From: Rapidithrix thailandica
Lineage (GTDB): Bacteria; Bacteroidota; Bacteroidia; Cytophagales; Flammeovirgaceae
NCBI RefSeq assembly: GCF_039710355.1
Contig: NZ_JBDKWZ010000020.1
Location: 1-64,000 of the forward strand
Direction: 5' to 3'
Length of the DNA: 64,000 bases
Shown here: positions 1 to 8,856 of the stretch, piece by piece
Layout: the number at the start of each line of letters is the position of its first letter
Numbering within the stretch: the stretch's first letter is position 1
Made by a program: the position numbers and the translations under genes
The notes under the pieces: model-generated
Database searches by the model: none
What the model saw: the letters and a program-made list of their open reading frames with translations, nothing else
What the model was told of the DNA's origin: nothing

Positions 1-982
1 AAACCATAACCAAGACATTCGTATCGCTATTGATACCATAAAGGCTGCTAAATTAGCGGGAGCTGATGCTATCAAATTTCAAACATATACTCCTGATACC
101 CTAACCATTGATTGTGATAATGAGTATTTTCGCATCGACCAAGGAACACTTTGGGACGGAAGAACGCTATATGATCTTTATAAGGAGGCCTATACTCCGT
201 GGGAGTGGCATCAGGAACTGTTTCAAGTCGCCAGAGAAGAGGGCTTGATCTGCTTTTCTTCCCCTTTTGATAAAACAGCCGTGGACTTTTTGGAAAACCT
301 CAATGTTCCGGCCTACAAAATAGCCTCATTTGAAATTCAAGATATTCCATTGATTGAATATGTGGCGTCTAAAGGTAAGCCTGTAATTATCAGTACGGGT
401 ATTGCCAGTTTGGAGGACATTGAATTGGCCCTGGAAACTTGCAAAAAGGTAGGTAATGAGCAAGTCATATTACTGAAATGTACTTCTGCGTATCCGGCAC
501 CGTTGGAATTGGCGAATTTGAATACCATGCCCGATTTGAAAAAACGTTTCCGAGTAGAAGTAGGTCTCTCAGATCATACATATGGAATTATTGCGCCTAT
601 TACATCAGTCGCTTTGGGAGGCAAAGTCATTGAGAAGCACTTTATCCTTGATAAAAAGCAAGGAGGACCCGACGCGGATTTCTCTTTAGATCCTCAAGAG
701 TTTAAACAAATGGTAGAAGCAGTGCGTGATACGGAGAAAGCTTTGGGAAAAGCCACCTATCAACTCTCTGAAAAAGTAGAGAAAAACCGAAAATTTGCAA
801 GGTCATTATTTGTGGTAAATGACATCAAAAAAGGAGAAGCTATCACAGAAGAAAATGTGCGGTCTATCCGCCCAGGTTATGGACTGCACCCTAAATATTT
901 AAAAGGTATTTTAGGAAAAACCGTGACACAGGATTTAAAAAGAGGAATACCGCTTACATGGACTTATTTAGAAAATAAATAA
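1..982 (+). CDS. pseI: Pseudaminic acid synthase, 5'-truncated by the window edge
   Basis: PseI condenses 6-deoxy-AltdiNAc with phosphoenolpyruvate to make pseudaminic acid, a nonulosonic acid used on surface glycans. The frame is open from base 2, so the start lies upstream of the window; an internal ATG at 245 is not the start. The visible part begins with the family block NHNQD, then GADAIKFQTYTPDT, then LWDGRTLYDLYKEAYTPWEW. That last block (GTLWDG plus LYKEA-TPWEW) separates PseI from plain NeuB sialic acid synthases. FSSPFD, YKIASFEI and GLSDHT are the usual barrel motifs, and the C-terminal ~60 residues form the antifreeze-like SAF domain (ARSLFVV, IRPGYGL). It ends the upstream part of the polysaccharide locus; base composition is ordinary, unlike the AT-rich genes that follow. 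Confidence 0.93.
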   Translation, partial: NHNQDIRIAIDTIKAAKLAGADAIKFQTYTPDTLTIDCDNEYFRIDQGTLWDGRTLYDLYKEAYTPWEWHQELFQVAREEGLICFSSPFDKTAVDFLENLNVPAYKIASFEIQDIPLIEYVASKGKPVIISTGIASLEDIELALETCKKVGNEQVILLKCTSAYPAPLELANLNTMPDLKKRFRVEVGLSDHTYGIIAPITSVALGGKVIEKHFILDKKQGGPDADFSLDPQEFKQMVEAVRDTEKALGKATYQLSEKVEKNRKFARSLFVVNDIKKGEAITEENVRSIRPGYGLHPKYLKGILGKTVTQDLKRGIPLTWTYLENK

Positions 983-1223
983 AATCCTGGTATAAAGAGA
1001 TAAACATATATATAAATGTTTGTTAGGTCAAATTACAATTAGAAACTTAGGTTAAGGTTTTGACATTCATAAATAACTTCCAAGAAATTGGAAACATATA
1101 AGATATTGATACCCCTCTAATTCAAGATAACAGTTTTCAATTATGCCAATTCTTATAGTGTATTTTATTTACACAAAATAGGAAAAGTCATTTTATTCTC
1201 TAAATTAAATTTATTATTAAAAT

Positions 1224-2477
1224 TTGATAACTCTTATTAAAAATAAGATTCAAGGTAATATAGGAGAACTAGTATATTTACTAGGGCAATATAGCACTCC
1301 TATAGTAAGCTTTCTTATTAACACATTGGTAATGCGTTACATAGCTCCTGAAACCCTTGGCATACATCAATCTATAATGCTTTGGACATCATATCTTTCA
1401 TTTCTTCAACTTGGTGTATTCAATGGATTAAATAGAAATTTAGCGTATTATAAAGGGGCGAATGAAGAGGAAAAATTAAGGAAAGCATCTTCAACCGGAT
1501 TTGTATTCTCATTTTGTGTTTCAGTAGTATCTATAATAATCGTAATATTAATATACAATACTTCATCAGATGATCAATATTCTGAAATATCTTTTTTAGC
1601 TTATGTGCTGTTAGGTTTAACAGTTTTTACACAACCCATCATTACTTTTTTTGATACACTTTATAGAACTGGACAAGATTTTAAAAAATTAGGAGGTTTC
1701 ATTAGTACTAATAATGCTATTTATCTAGCTAATAGCTTGTTAATGTTTTTTTTTGGTTATGTTGGATTTGTGATTCAATCAGCCATAAAATTAGCAATAG
1801 CTTTAATATTACGAACTCATAAAAAAATATTTTTTCTAAGGGTTAAATTCTCAAAAAATTCTTTTAAAGAACAAATAACCACTGGATTTCCAATTTTACT
1901 TAATAGCTATTTAAGTAGTACGTTTTTTATTTTCGATCAATTTTATATAACACACAATTTTGATAAAATAGAATTAGGTTACTATAATCTAGCTAGACTT
2001 GTATTATTCATCATACCTGTTATCCCTAACTCATTGACAACAATTTTTTACCCAAAAGCATCAACTTTATATGGTAAATCAGGTAAGAATAAACAGGTAT
2101 TAAAACCTTTTTTTGTCAAATCATTACTAATTAACTTGCTTATTGTATTTCCTTTAATTGGATTAGTCTATATTACAATTGAGCCAGTTGTTAACCTTTT
2201 TTTACCAAAATATGTATCTGGAATTGAATATGCAAAGGCATCTGTTCTTGGAGGGTTGGGATATATATTTGTAGGACCTTCTGTTATTTTGGGAGTATTA
2301 AAATCTAATAAAATTAATTTTGTGCTTCTAGCCGGTTTGTCAACAAGTACTTATGGTTTATATTTTATTAATATTTTAGAATTTGGATCTATAATTAACT
2401 TAATTTACTACAAAAACCTTTTATTCATTGGGTATTCTATATTTATGATATGCTATGTTTATTATAAAATAAAATAA
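1224..2477 (+). CDS. Wzx-type polysaccharide flippase (MOP superfamily)
   Basis: A 417-residue polytopic membrane protein with about 12 hydrophobic segments. It belongs by pattern to the oligosaccharide/polysaccharide flippases that move undecaprenyl-linked repeat units across the inner membrane. The N-terminal block with a conserved Arg in the first helices (LVMRYIAPETLGI, LQLGVFNGLNRNLAYYKG) is typical of Wzx/MVIN proteins. The start is TTG; the first in-frame ATG would delete the first helix. The gene is very AT-rich and has a 240-base AT-rich gap before it. It leads a tight run of five further genes (spacings -11 to +9), which supports a repeat-unit assembly role. The substrate cannot be read from sequence. 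Confidence 0.8.
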   Translation: MITLIKNKIQGNIGELVYLLGQYSTPIVSFLINTLVMRYIAPETLGIHQSIMLWTSYLSFLQLGVFNGLNRNLAYYKGANEEEKLRKASSTGFVFSFCVSVVSIIIVILIYNTSSDDQYSEISFLAYVLLGLTVFTQPIITFFDTLYRTGQDFKKLGGFISTNNAIYLANSLLMFFFGYVGFVIQSAIKLAIALILRTHKKIFFLRVKFSKNSFKEQITTGFPILLNSYLSSTFFIFDQFYITHNFDKIELGYYNLARLVLFIIPVIPNSLTTIFYPKASTLYGKSGKNKQVLKPFFVKSLLINLLIVFPLIGLVYITIEPVVNLFLPKYVSGIEYAKASVLGGLGYIFVGPSVILGVLKSNKINFVLLAGLSTSTYGLYFINILEFGSIINLIYYKNLLFIGYSIFMICYVYYKIK

Positions 2478-2485
2478 AATATGAT

Positions 2486-3091
2486 ATGATAAAAAAACAC
2501 TTAGATATTGTTACATATTTTTCAATTATTAAAAACAAAGTTTTGTCACCTTTAATTAAAGGCTATCTAATAAATTTTTGTGGAATTACAATTGGAAAAC
2601 ATGCACGGTTCTATGGAATGCCCATTTTATTAGCTAGAAACAATGGTAAAATAATAATTGGTGATAATTTTAAAGCTAATTCAAATTCAATTGCAAATCC
2701 AGTCGGTATATCACACCCATTAATTATCACTGCAACAGGAGATATTGCAAAAGTTTATATTGGGAATAATGTAGGTATTTCTGGAGCTAGTATTACTTGT
2801 AAAACCAAAATTACAATTGGTGATAATGTTTTAATAGGAGGAGGAGTTGCAATTTGGGATACAGACTTTCACCCTGTAGACGCAGAACAAAGAATTCAAG
2901 AACCTAATGCAGGAAAAACAGCTCCCATCTCTATAGAAGACAATGTCTTTATTGGAGCTAGGGCCATCATACTAAAAGGAGTAAGTATAGGGGTTAATAG
3001 TGTAATCGCAGCTGGTACTATTGTAAATAAGTCTATACCTCCTAACTGTATCGCTTATGGTAATCCCATGCTAATAAAGAATTTAAAATGA
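2486..3091 (+). CDS. Hexapeptide-repeat acetyltransferase (WcaF/LbH type)
   Basis: A 201-residue left-handed beta-helix acyltransferase. Imperfect hexapeptide repeats run from about residue 34 to the end (ITIGKHA, IIIGDNF, VYIGNNV, ITIGDNVLIGGG, ISIEDNVFIGA, VSIGVNSVIAAG). The probable catalytic His is H129 in DTDFHPVD, the usual position in the CysE/LacA/WcaF group. It most likely O- or N-acetylates a sugar of the polymer made here. The C-terminal YGNPM matches the family's G-NPAK ending. It starts 8 bases after the flippase and its stop overlaps the next start by ATGA, so it is translationally coupled. The exact acceptor is unknown. Confidence 0.85.
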   Translation: MIKKHLDIVTYFSIIKNKVLSPLIKGYLINFCGITIGKHARFYGMPILLARNNGKIIIGDNFKANSNSIANPVGISHPLIITATGDIAKVYIGNNVGISGASITCKTKITIGDNVLIGGGVAIWDTDFHPVDAEQRIQEPNAGKTAPISIEDNVFIGARAIILKGVSIGVNSVIAAGTIVNKSIPPNCIAYGNPMLIKNLK

Positions 3092-4479
3092 GAAACTACG
3101 TATTTATTGTTAGACCTTGGAATTTAAGCTTTTTTCTTTCGCTTGAAGGATTAATCCTTCAAAAAGAGGGTCATGCCAATATTATATGGTTAACTATGCA
3201 AAGAAAAGTTATAAATTCTCTAATGAAAAAAGGTAAAAATGTACACTATTTACCTGAAAAATTATCCATGTATAAAGATGATAACTTAGAAAGCTCAAAA
3301 GTGACAAAATCATTTGATATTTGGATGAACAAACATTATAATTTTGGAATTAATTTACTTTTTGACTGTGAGAGGTTTAGACCATCCCAAGAACAATCCA
3401 ATCAATTTATAAAATCTCATATATGCACTTTAAACAAACTAATTCCAGAAAAAAGTGTACTAGTATCGTTAACATGTGATCATTTTGTTTATTTCGTGAG
3501 TGCTTATCTTAATAAGATGAAAGATGGGCACAACTTTTTTGTTCAACCTATTGGCTTCCCCTTAAATGCTCAACTTATAATGGAGTCACCTTGGGATGTA
3601 GTAAACTTCAGGAAAGAGGCTTTACCAGATTGCAAATTAATTGAATACATAGATTCATTACAATTAGCTCCAGAAAAATCCATCCATTATATGAAAAAAA
3701 GTAAACTTCCAAGTCTTTGGGAAAGTTTAGCTATAAAATTCAAAGAATTAAAAGACGCATCTAATATACCTAATAATATATATACATATTTAGAGAAAAA
3801 AAGAACAAATATTCTACCTGAAAGAATATTACTAAAAAAAATAATACCCTATAATTGTAGGTTTATCAATGACGAAGACTTGACAAAAAGTAAAAGAAGT
3901 TATAATCTATTTTATTATCCTTTGCAGTTTGAACCAGAAATGTCAATACTTGCGTATTCTCCATGGTATAAAGATCAACTAGAAATTATACGTTTGATCA
4001 GTCAATCAATGAACGCTGAAGACATTTTATTGTTAAAAGAAAATCCTAAAATGCAGGGCATTAGAAAAATGGATTTTTATAAAGAAATAGATAAATTCCC
4101 TAATGTTAAATGGGCACACCCAAAATTAAACTCAAGATTAATTATTCGAAATTCTGATAAAGTTATTTCTATCACAGGAACAGCCACAATAGAAGCAGCT
4201 TGTTTGGGTATTAATTCAATGATTTTCGGATATCCTCCATTCAGAACTTTATTGAAAGAAAGGCCCATATCAGAACAGAAGATAAGTAATTTCAAAAAAA
4301 TACTATATAACTTTTATGATGCAGAAGATATTCTAGATCATTTAAAAAGTAAATGGCCTCAGTTTTCTAAAGGTGTTCTTTTTGCTAATTATATTCCTCA
4401 AAGGCAAGGTAATGAAAACACCTTAATGGCCCCCAACAATCTAGCAATACAGTTTTACAATGAAGTTATTCTACAATAA
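3088..4479 (+). CDS. Putative capsule-synthesis-type glycosyltransferase
   Basis: A 463-residue soluble protein in the middle of the polysaccharide operon. The first half is not recognisable. The C-terminal ~120 residues read like the C-terminal half of capsule polysaccharide transferases of the Kps/GT-B type: LLLKENPKMQG, then VKWAHPKLNSRLIIRNSDKVISITGTATIEAACLGINSMIFG, positions 4024-4230. There a GTATIEA element sits where these enzymes bind the donor phosphate. The ATGA overlap with the acetyltransferase and the 9-base gap to the polymerase place it in the same transcript. I infer a transferase or phosphotransferase acting on the repeat unit; a distant family assignment is all that can be supported. 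Confidence 0.5.
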   Translation: MRNYVFIVRPWNLSFFLSLEGLILQKEGHANIIWLTMQRKVINSLMKKGKNVHYLPEKLSMYKDDNLESSKVTKSFDIWMNKHYNFGINLLFDCERFRPSQEQSNQFIKSHICTLNKLIPEKSVLVSLTCDHFVYFVSAYLNKMKDGHNFFVQPIGFPLNAQLIMESPWDVVNFRKEALPDCKLIEYIDSLQLAPEKSIHYMKKSKLPSLWESLAIKFKELKDASNIPNNIYTYLEKKRTNILPERILLKKIIPYNCRFINDEDLTKSKRSYNLFYYPLQFEPEMSILAYSPWYKDQLEIIRLISQSMNAEDILLLKENPKMQGIRKMDFYKEIDKFPNVKWAHPKLNSRLIIRNSDKVISITGTATIEAACLGINSMIFGYPPFRTLLKERPISEQKISNFKKILYNFYDAEDILDHLKSKWPQFSKGVLFANYIPQRQGNENTLMAPNNLAIQFYNEVILQ

Positions 4480-4488
4480 TCTTTTGGC

Positions 4489-5739
4489 TTGAAAAAATAT
4501 AGATTAATTACCAGATTTGTATTAATACTTTATAGCATCAATTTAGTTGCGATGGCTATGTGGGTATTTAGTTTTGATACTATAAGAATTGTGTTATTAT
4601 CTTTTTCAGGTATTGGTTTATATATATTATTCTTCATATATGCAAAGCAAAAGACTGCTTATATTTTGAAAGCAGTTTCAATATTACTAGTTATTCTTGG
4701 ATTCATAAACTCTAGTGATCGATATGTGTACTCACTTATATTTGACATCTGTTTTATTGGGATAATAGGATCCGTATTCCTTTTGAAGGATATAGAAAAA
4801 CAAGCCATAAATCGCTTTTTTTATGTGATAGCAATGTGTTTCATTTGTTATTACATTTACGTAATACCTAAGTTAAATTACATGTTGATATTTTCAGGAT
4901 CAAGTATTACAAGAGAAAGTACTTTTCATTTTGTTACTTCTGCTGATTCTGAATACCTAAAAGAATATTTAATATACTTAACTCAAAGTATGTTTGTTAA
5001 TTTATTGCTTATATTATTACTAATATACCCTTTAATAAGAATAAAAAATAAAGTACTGGATATATTAATATTTACACTGATCTTTACCATTATATTACTC
5101 TATAGTATATATTATGTAAAAAGGCAGCCGTTTCTTGAATTAGGGATAGTTTTATTTATATATTTCTTTTTTTATAAGAAAATTGCAAAGGGAATTATTC
5201 CCTCCAATATTCTGATTCGAAATACATTACTTATTTCAATTATATTAGTAATTCTCAGTGCAAATATAACATCAACTATAACTGAAAGGTTTGGAAACTT
5301 AATACAAAATATTAGTGAGTTTGATCGGTTAGAAGAAACTCAAAAGGTTTTTTCAGAATTTGATTATATTGATTACATATTTGGACGAGGGTTAGGTGTA
5401 ATTACTTCTACTGCATTTAGTGCTGGTAACACCCTTCACATTGGATATGCTAATTTGATATTTAAAGGAGGGGTTATCTTATTATTATTTTATATATCCC
5501 AGTTCGCTTTCAATTTTTTATATTGTTATAAACGGTCTCAAACAGAAAGTAAATATTATATAATAGGATCTGGTATTTCCTTGTTTGCCGCTATTAGTTT
5601 ATTCTATACTCCAGGATATTATTGGACTATCAACACAATAGTTGTTCCTTTAGGGATGTTTTCCAGGTATCCTCTAAAAGCTTATTTTAATAGTATTTTT
5701 TCTAGTCAAAAATCCATACTAAATAAAAATGAATCATAA
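4489..5739 (+). CDS. Wzy-like polysaccharide polymerase (polytopic membrane protein)
   Basis: A 416-residue protein made almost entirely of hydrophobic segments (about 11), with one larger polar stretch around residues 265-310 before GRGLGVITS. O-antigen polymerases and ligases share this layout and a short G-G/R-G motif after the large periplasmic loop. Sequence is otherwise poorly conserved in this group, so the call rests on topology and context: a flippase, acetyltransferase and glycosyltransferases in one operon with no other polymerase candidate. The start is TTG nine bases after the previous stop; no ATG lies nearby in frame. Its 3' end overlaps the next gene by 11 bases. Confidence 0.65.
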   Translation: MKKYRLITRFVLILYSINLVAMAMWVFSFDTIRIVLLSFSGIGLYILFFIYAKQKTAYILKAVSILLVILGFINSSDRYVYSLIFDICFIGIIGSVFLLKDIEKQAINRFFYVIAMCFICYYIYVIPKLNYMLIFSGSSITRESTFHFVTSADSEYLKEYLIYLTQSMFVNLLLILLLIYPLIRIKNKVLDILIFTLIFTIILLYSIYYVKRQPFLELGIVLFIYFFFYKKIAKGIIPSNILIRNTLLISIILVILSANITSTITERFGNLIQNISEFDRLEETQKVFSEFDYIDYIFGRGLGVITSTAFSAGNTLHIGYANLIFKGGVILLLFYISQFAFNFLYCYKRSQTESKYYIIGSGISLFAAISLFYTPGYYWTINTIVVPLGMFSRYPLKAYFNSIFSSQKSILNKNES

Positions 5740-7057
5740 CTTTCCTAAAGTTTTACTTGTATGTGGGTTTAACCAAAATACAGCAAATGGGATTACAATT
5801 AGTAATTTATTTCAAAAATGGCCATCTGAAAAGATTGCCGTACTTGAATACAGCTCCAATATACAGGACATTGCTGTTTCGAATATTGAGAAATATTATT
5901 GTTTAGGAAGTCGAGAAACAACATTAGTTTGGCCTTTTAGACATTTCCAGAAAGTAAGACAATCATGCCATTTCAACAAATATATAAAAGATAAAGTACA
6001 ACACGAAGAGGTCAAAAATGACATAATTAGAACGCAGAGTTCTATAAAAAGGCTCTTATTCAAATTAAAACTTAATTTTTTGTACATTACTGGTTTAATA
6101 TATAAAACTAGGAAATATACAATTTCGGATGTACTTGATACATGGATACAAAACTTTAACCCAGATATTATATATGGTACTACAGAAGATCTTGAAAAAA
6201 TGAACTTCTTACTTATCTTAAAAAATAGGTATCAAAAAAAATTAGCTATACACACTTTTGATGATTGGGTACACAGTGGGCATCGATATCATTTTTTACA
6301 AAGATATTGGAATAAAAAAATGATAACTACTTTTAAAAAAACACTTGATAAATCAGATATAAGACTGACTATTAGTGATAAAATGTCAAATGAGTACTCA
6401 CAAAAATATAATTTATCATTTCATGCATTTCATAACCCTGTTGACACCAATTTTTGGAATGCGGACAACTTTTTAAAAAACAGCCAAAAAGAAAGTATAT
6501 TTACTTTTATCTATGCAGGTAAAGTAAATCGGGATACCATACAACCACTACAACAATTTATCAGAGCTATTGAAAGTTTAAAAAATGAAGGTCTAAATAT
6601 TGCTTTTTCTATTTACTCTCCATATGATATTAAAGTCATATATGAATATCTAGGTCAAAACGCAAAAAAATACTTTAAAGGCACTGTTGAATATGAAATG
6701 CTTCCAGTTATATTTAAAAGATCTCATGCTCTTTTATTACCACTTGCTTTCAATAAAGACACTATCAATTATATAAGATTATCAATGTTAACAAAAGCAA
6801 CAGAATATATGATTTCTGGCACTCCAATTTTTTTATATACACCTGACAATGTAGCTGTTTCTGAATACTTAACAAGTCACAAAGCTGCATATAAACATGA
6901 AAATAGTTTAAGCTTATCAACTTCAATTAAGAAGTTCATAAATGATTATACAAATGCAATGAAGTTTGCTAGTAATGCAAAAAAAAGAGCGGAGCAATTT
7001 CATAGTATAGAAAGAGTAACAGCAAATTTGCAAAAAGTATTAAACTTAAATAGATAA
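5729..7057 (+). CDS. Glycosyltransferase, GT-B fold (family 4-like)
   Basis: A 442-residue glycosyltransferase. The C-terminal domain shows the family order: the start of the nucleotide-sugar domain (FIYAGKVNRDTIQPL), a middle SIYSPYD block, GTVEYEMLPVIFKRSHALLLPL, and the late KATEYMISGTPIFLY region that corresponds to the E-x7-E type donor-binding helix of GT4 enzymes. The N-terminal domain starts with LLVCGFNQ and NGITISN. It probably adds one sugar of the repeat unit on the cytoplasmic face. It overlaps the polymerase gene by 11 bases and is followed after 6 bases by the deacetylase gene. Donor and acceptor are unknown. Confidence 0.75.
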   Translation: MNHNFPKVLLVCGFNQNTANGITISNLFQKWPSEKIAVLEYSSNIQDIAVSNIEKYYCLGSRETTLVWPFRHFQKVRQSCHFNKYIKDKVQHEEVKNDIIRTQSSIKRLLFKLKLNFLYITGLIYKTRKYTISDVLDTWIQNFNPDIIYGTTEDLEKMNFLLILKNRYQKKLAIHTFDDWVHSGHRYHFLQRYWNKKMITTFKKTLDKSDIRLTISDKMSNEYSQKYNLSFHAFHNPVDTNFWNADNFLKNSQKESIFTFIYAGKVNRDTIQPLQQFIRAIESLKNEGLNIAFSIYSPYDIKVIYEYLGQNAKKYFKGTVEYEMLPVIFKRSHALLLPLAFNKDTINYIRLSMLTKATEYMISGTPIFLYTPDNVAVSEYLTSHKAAYKHENSLSLSTSIKKFINDYTNAMKFASNAKKRAEQFHSIERVTANLQKVLNLNR

Positions 7058-7063
7058 AGGCTA

Positions 7064-7951
7064 ATGAAAGTAATAATCAATGTTGATGACTTTGGGTTTT
7101 CACAATCTACAAATGACGCTGTTTTTGAATTAGCTGAAAAAGGTACCATTACCTCAACAACTGTAATGGTTAATATGCCTTTCTATAAACAAGTTATTGA
7201 ATTAATGAAATATGGGAATATTAGTGTAGGGTTGCATTTTAATTTAACAATGGGGAAACCCATATCAGATCCTTTATATATTCCTTCATTAGTAGACAAA
7301 AATGATAGTTTTTATTCAGTCAATGAATTTAAACGCAGAGCCTTATTAGGAAAAATAAATAAACCTGAAGTATTAACTGAATTAAAGGCACAATATAACA
7401 GATTAAAAGCTCATATTGGAGAGGAGAGCATTAGCCATTTTGATTCTCATAATGATATTACAAAATTTAATGTGGTAACAAATGCTTTAATTTCATTAAA
7501 ACACGAATTAAATTTAAAAAAATCCATTAGAGTTTATAATAAACATATTATTGGCATGAATTCAACTAAACTTATAAACATGAATTCTCCAAGAATAAAT
7601 ACCATAAAATTCTTTGGTCTCAAAAGAACTTTCCTAGAACTTTTATTAATACAGCACACTAATAAATTAGGAAATCACTTCACTCATGGAGATGGTTTAA
7701 TTTTAACTAAAAGTTATAGAGCCCTGGACATTTTTAAATACTTAGCTGAAGCATCGTTAGAATCTCTTACATCTTTAGAAGGAGTTTTTGAGATATGTTG
7801 TCACCCAGCTATAACAACTGCCGATCTTCCCAAGACAATTTTAACACACACAAGAGTACGAGAATATGAATACCTAAAATCTGAAGAATTTAGCAAGGTT
7901 AAGGAAAAAGCTCAACTTATAAATTACGATACATTGTTAAAACACAATTAA
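7064..7951 (+). CDS. YdjC/ChbG-family carbohydrate deacetylase
   Basis: A 295-residue enzyme of the YdjC-like fold, metal-dependent N-deacetylases of acetylated amino sugars. It shows the family's metal and catalytic motifs: NVDDFGFS at residues 6-13 (paired Asp), GLHFNLT with H58, SHFDSHND with H125 and H129, and a late CCHPA. Length is normal. It is the last gene of the tight 2486-7951 run. In this setting it more likely trims an acetyl group from a repeat-unit sugar than takes part in chitobiose catabolism; that role is inference. The IS5-family remnant follows 40 bases after the stop. Confidence 0.85.
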   Translation: MKVIINVDDFGFSQSTNDAVFELAEKGTITSTTVMVNMPFYKQVIELMKYGNISVGLHFNLTMGKPISDPLYIPSLVDKNDSFYSVNEFKRRALLGKINKPEVLTELKAQYNRLKAHIGEESISHFDSHNDITKFNVVTNALISLKHELNLKKSIRVYNKHIIGMNSTKLINMNSPRINTIKFFGLKRTFLELLLIQHTNKLGNHFTHGDGLILTKSYRALDIFKYLAEASLESLTSLEGVFEICCHPAITTADLPKTILTHTRVREYEYLKSEEFSKVKEKAQLINYDTLLKHN

Positions 7952-7992
7952 GATCATAATAAAATTTTGAAGTGACCAAACAATAAAGTTTA

Positions 7993-8638
7993 TGGAAATA
8001 TGATTTTCGGGATGTAGTGGACTCTTTCTTGTACTGCCTACGCAATGGGCAATAATGGTATAGCCTCTCGATAGAAGGACATCCTCCTTGGTACATGGTA
8101 TATTATTATTTCCAAAATGGCAGAGAGAGGGCACAATACTCTGTTGAGAGTTGTGAATACGACACGACCCTCGACAAGTTAGAATAAACAGGAAAGTCTA
8201 GAAGGCTAACCCAAGCATACATACTTTCCATTGATAATCAGTTAATCAAGTGTGCCTCTTTTATCGACCAAGCCACCAGACTAGATGGAAAAAGAAGATA
8301 GCTGGCCGGAAAAGGCATGTCATCAACGACATGCCCAGACTAGTCAATGTCGTCAATCCAATAAGCATCATGGCACAGTAGACCAAAAGATAGTCAAACC
8401 GCTCTTAGGCTATCTACACAAAATAAAAAAACAGGCCGATCAGGCCTATAAAATCAGTTTATGGAATGGGTAGAAAACCTGAGCTAGTAGGCAGACGTAG
8501 AAGCGGAAATTCTCTTCCATCCATATGCTAAGGCTTTTGCTTATTAAGTGAAATATGGATAACTGAAAGGTCATTTTGACTACTTCAATTTCAGAAGACT
8601 ATGAAAGTCAAGAAGCTTTGGGGTATTATGACAGACAA
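7993..8638 (+). pseudogene. Degenerate IS5-family transposase remnant
   Basis: No intact frame exists, but reading across frames gives the IS5-type transposase in order. Segments are YDFRDVVDSFLYCLRNGQ, a stop, then WYSL and HPPWYMVYYYF (7999-8115); a frame change to PKWQREGTI; SIDNQ-IK-ASF (about 8227); and after another shift KIAGRKRHVINDM (the GRKRH block, about 8298-8336). The end reads SEDYESQEA, near 8590-8625. Each block has a counterpart in IS5 transposases (LRDVV, GCQW, YYYF-KW, SIDSQS, KGRKRH, RLSKDYE). At least two frameshifts and several stops make it non-functional. I could not fix terminal inverted repeats or a target duplication. It splits the glycosyltransferase operon, so downstream genes probably have their own promoter. 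Confidence 0.8.
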
Positions 8639-8688
8639 TAACCGTTAAATAACTCTTAACAGACTTAATAATTTTTTTTAAAAAAATC

Positions 8689-8696
8689 TAAATTTG
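8689..8696 (+). promoter_or_regulatory. Candidate Bacteroidota -7 promoter element
   Basis: TAAATTTG fits the Bacteroidota primary sigma -7 consensus TAnnTTTG. It lies in a very AT-rich stretch between the transposase remnant and the next glycosyltransferase, about 160 bases before its ATG, where a new promoter is expected. A clear TTG at -33 is not obvious, so this is tentative. Confidence 0.35.
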
Positions 8697-8856
8697 TAGG
8701 CTTACAACTTATCATTAATATTTCTAGAATTTGGTTGTATATATACTTTTGAATTAGGAAAGAGTATTTGTCTAAATAAACGTTAATTAGACATAAATAA
8801 TTTTCATTTAAACAAGGGAAATAAAAAACCTTGTTAATTTATACTGCTTACTAACA

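Noticed and set aside
8285..8473. A 62-codon + frame (MEKEDSWPEK...)
   Set aside because: It is a shifted frame of the IS5 transposase remnant; the true block (GRKRH) is read in another frame, so it is not a gene.
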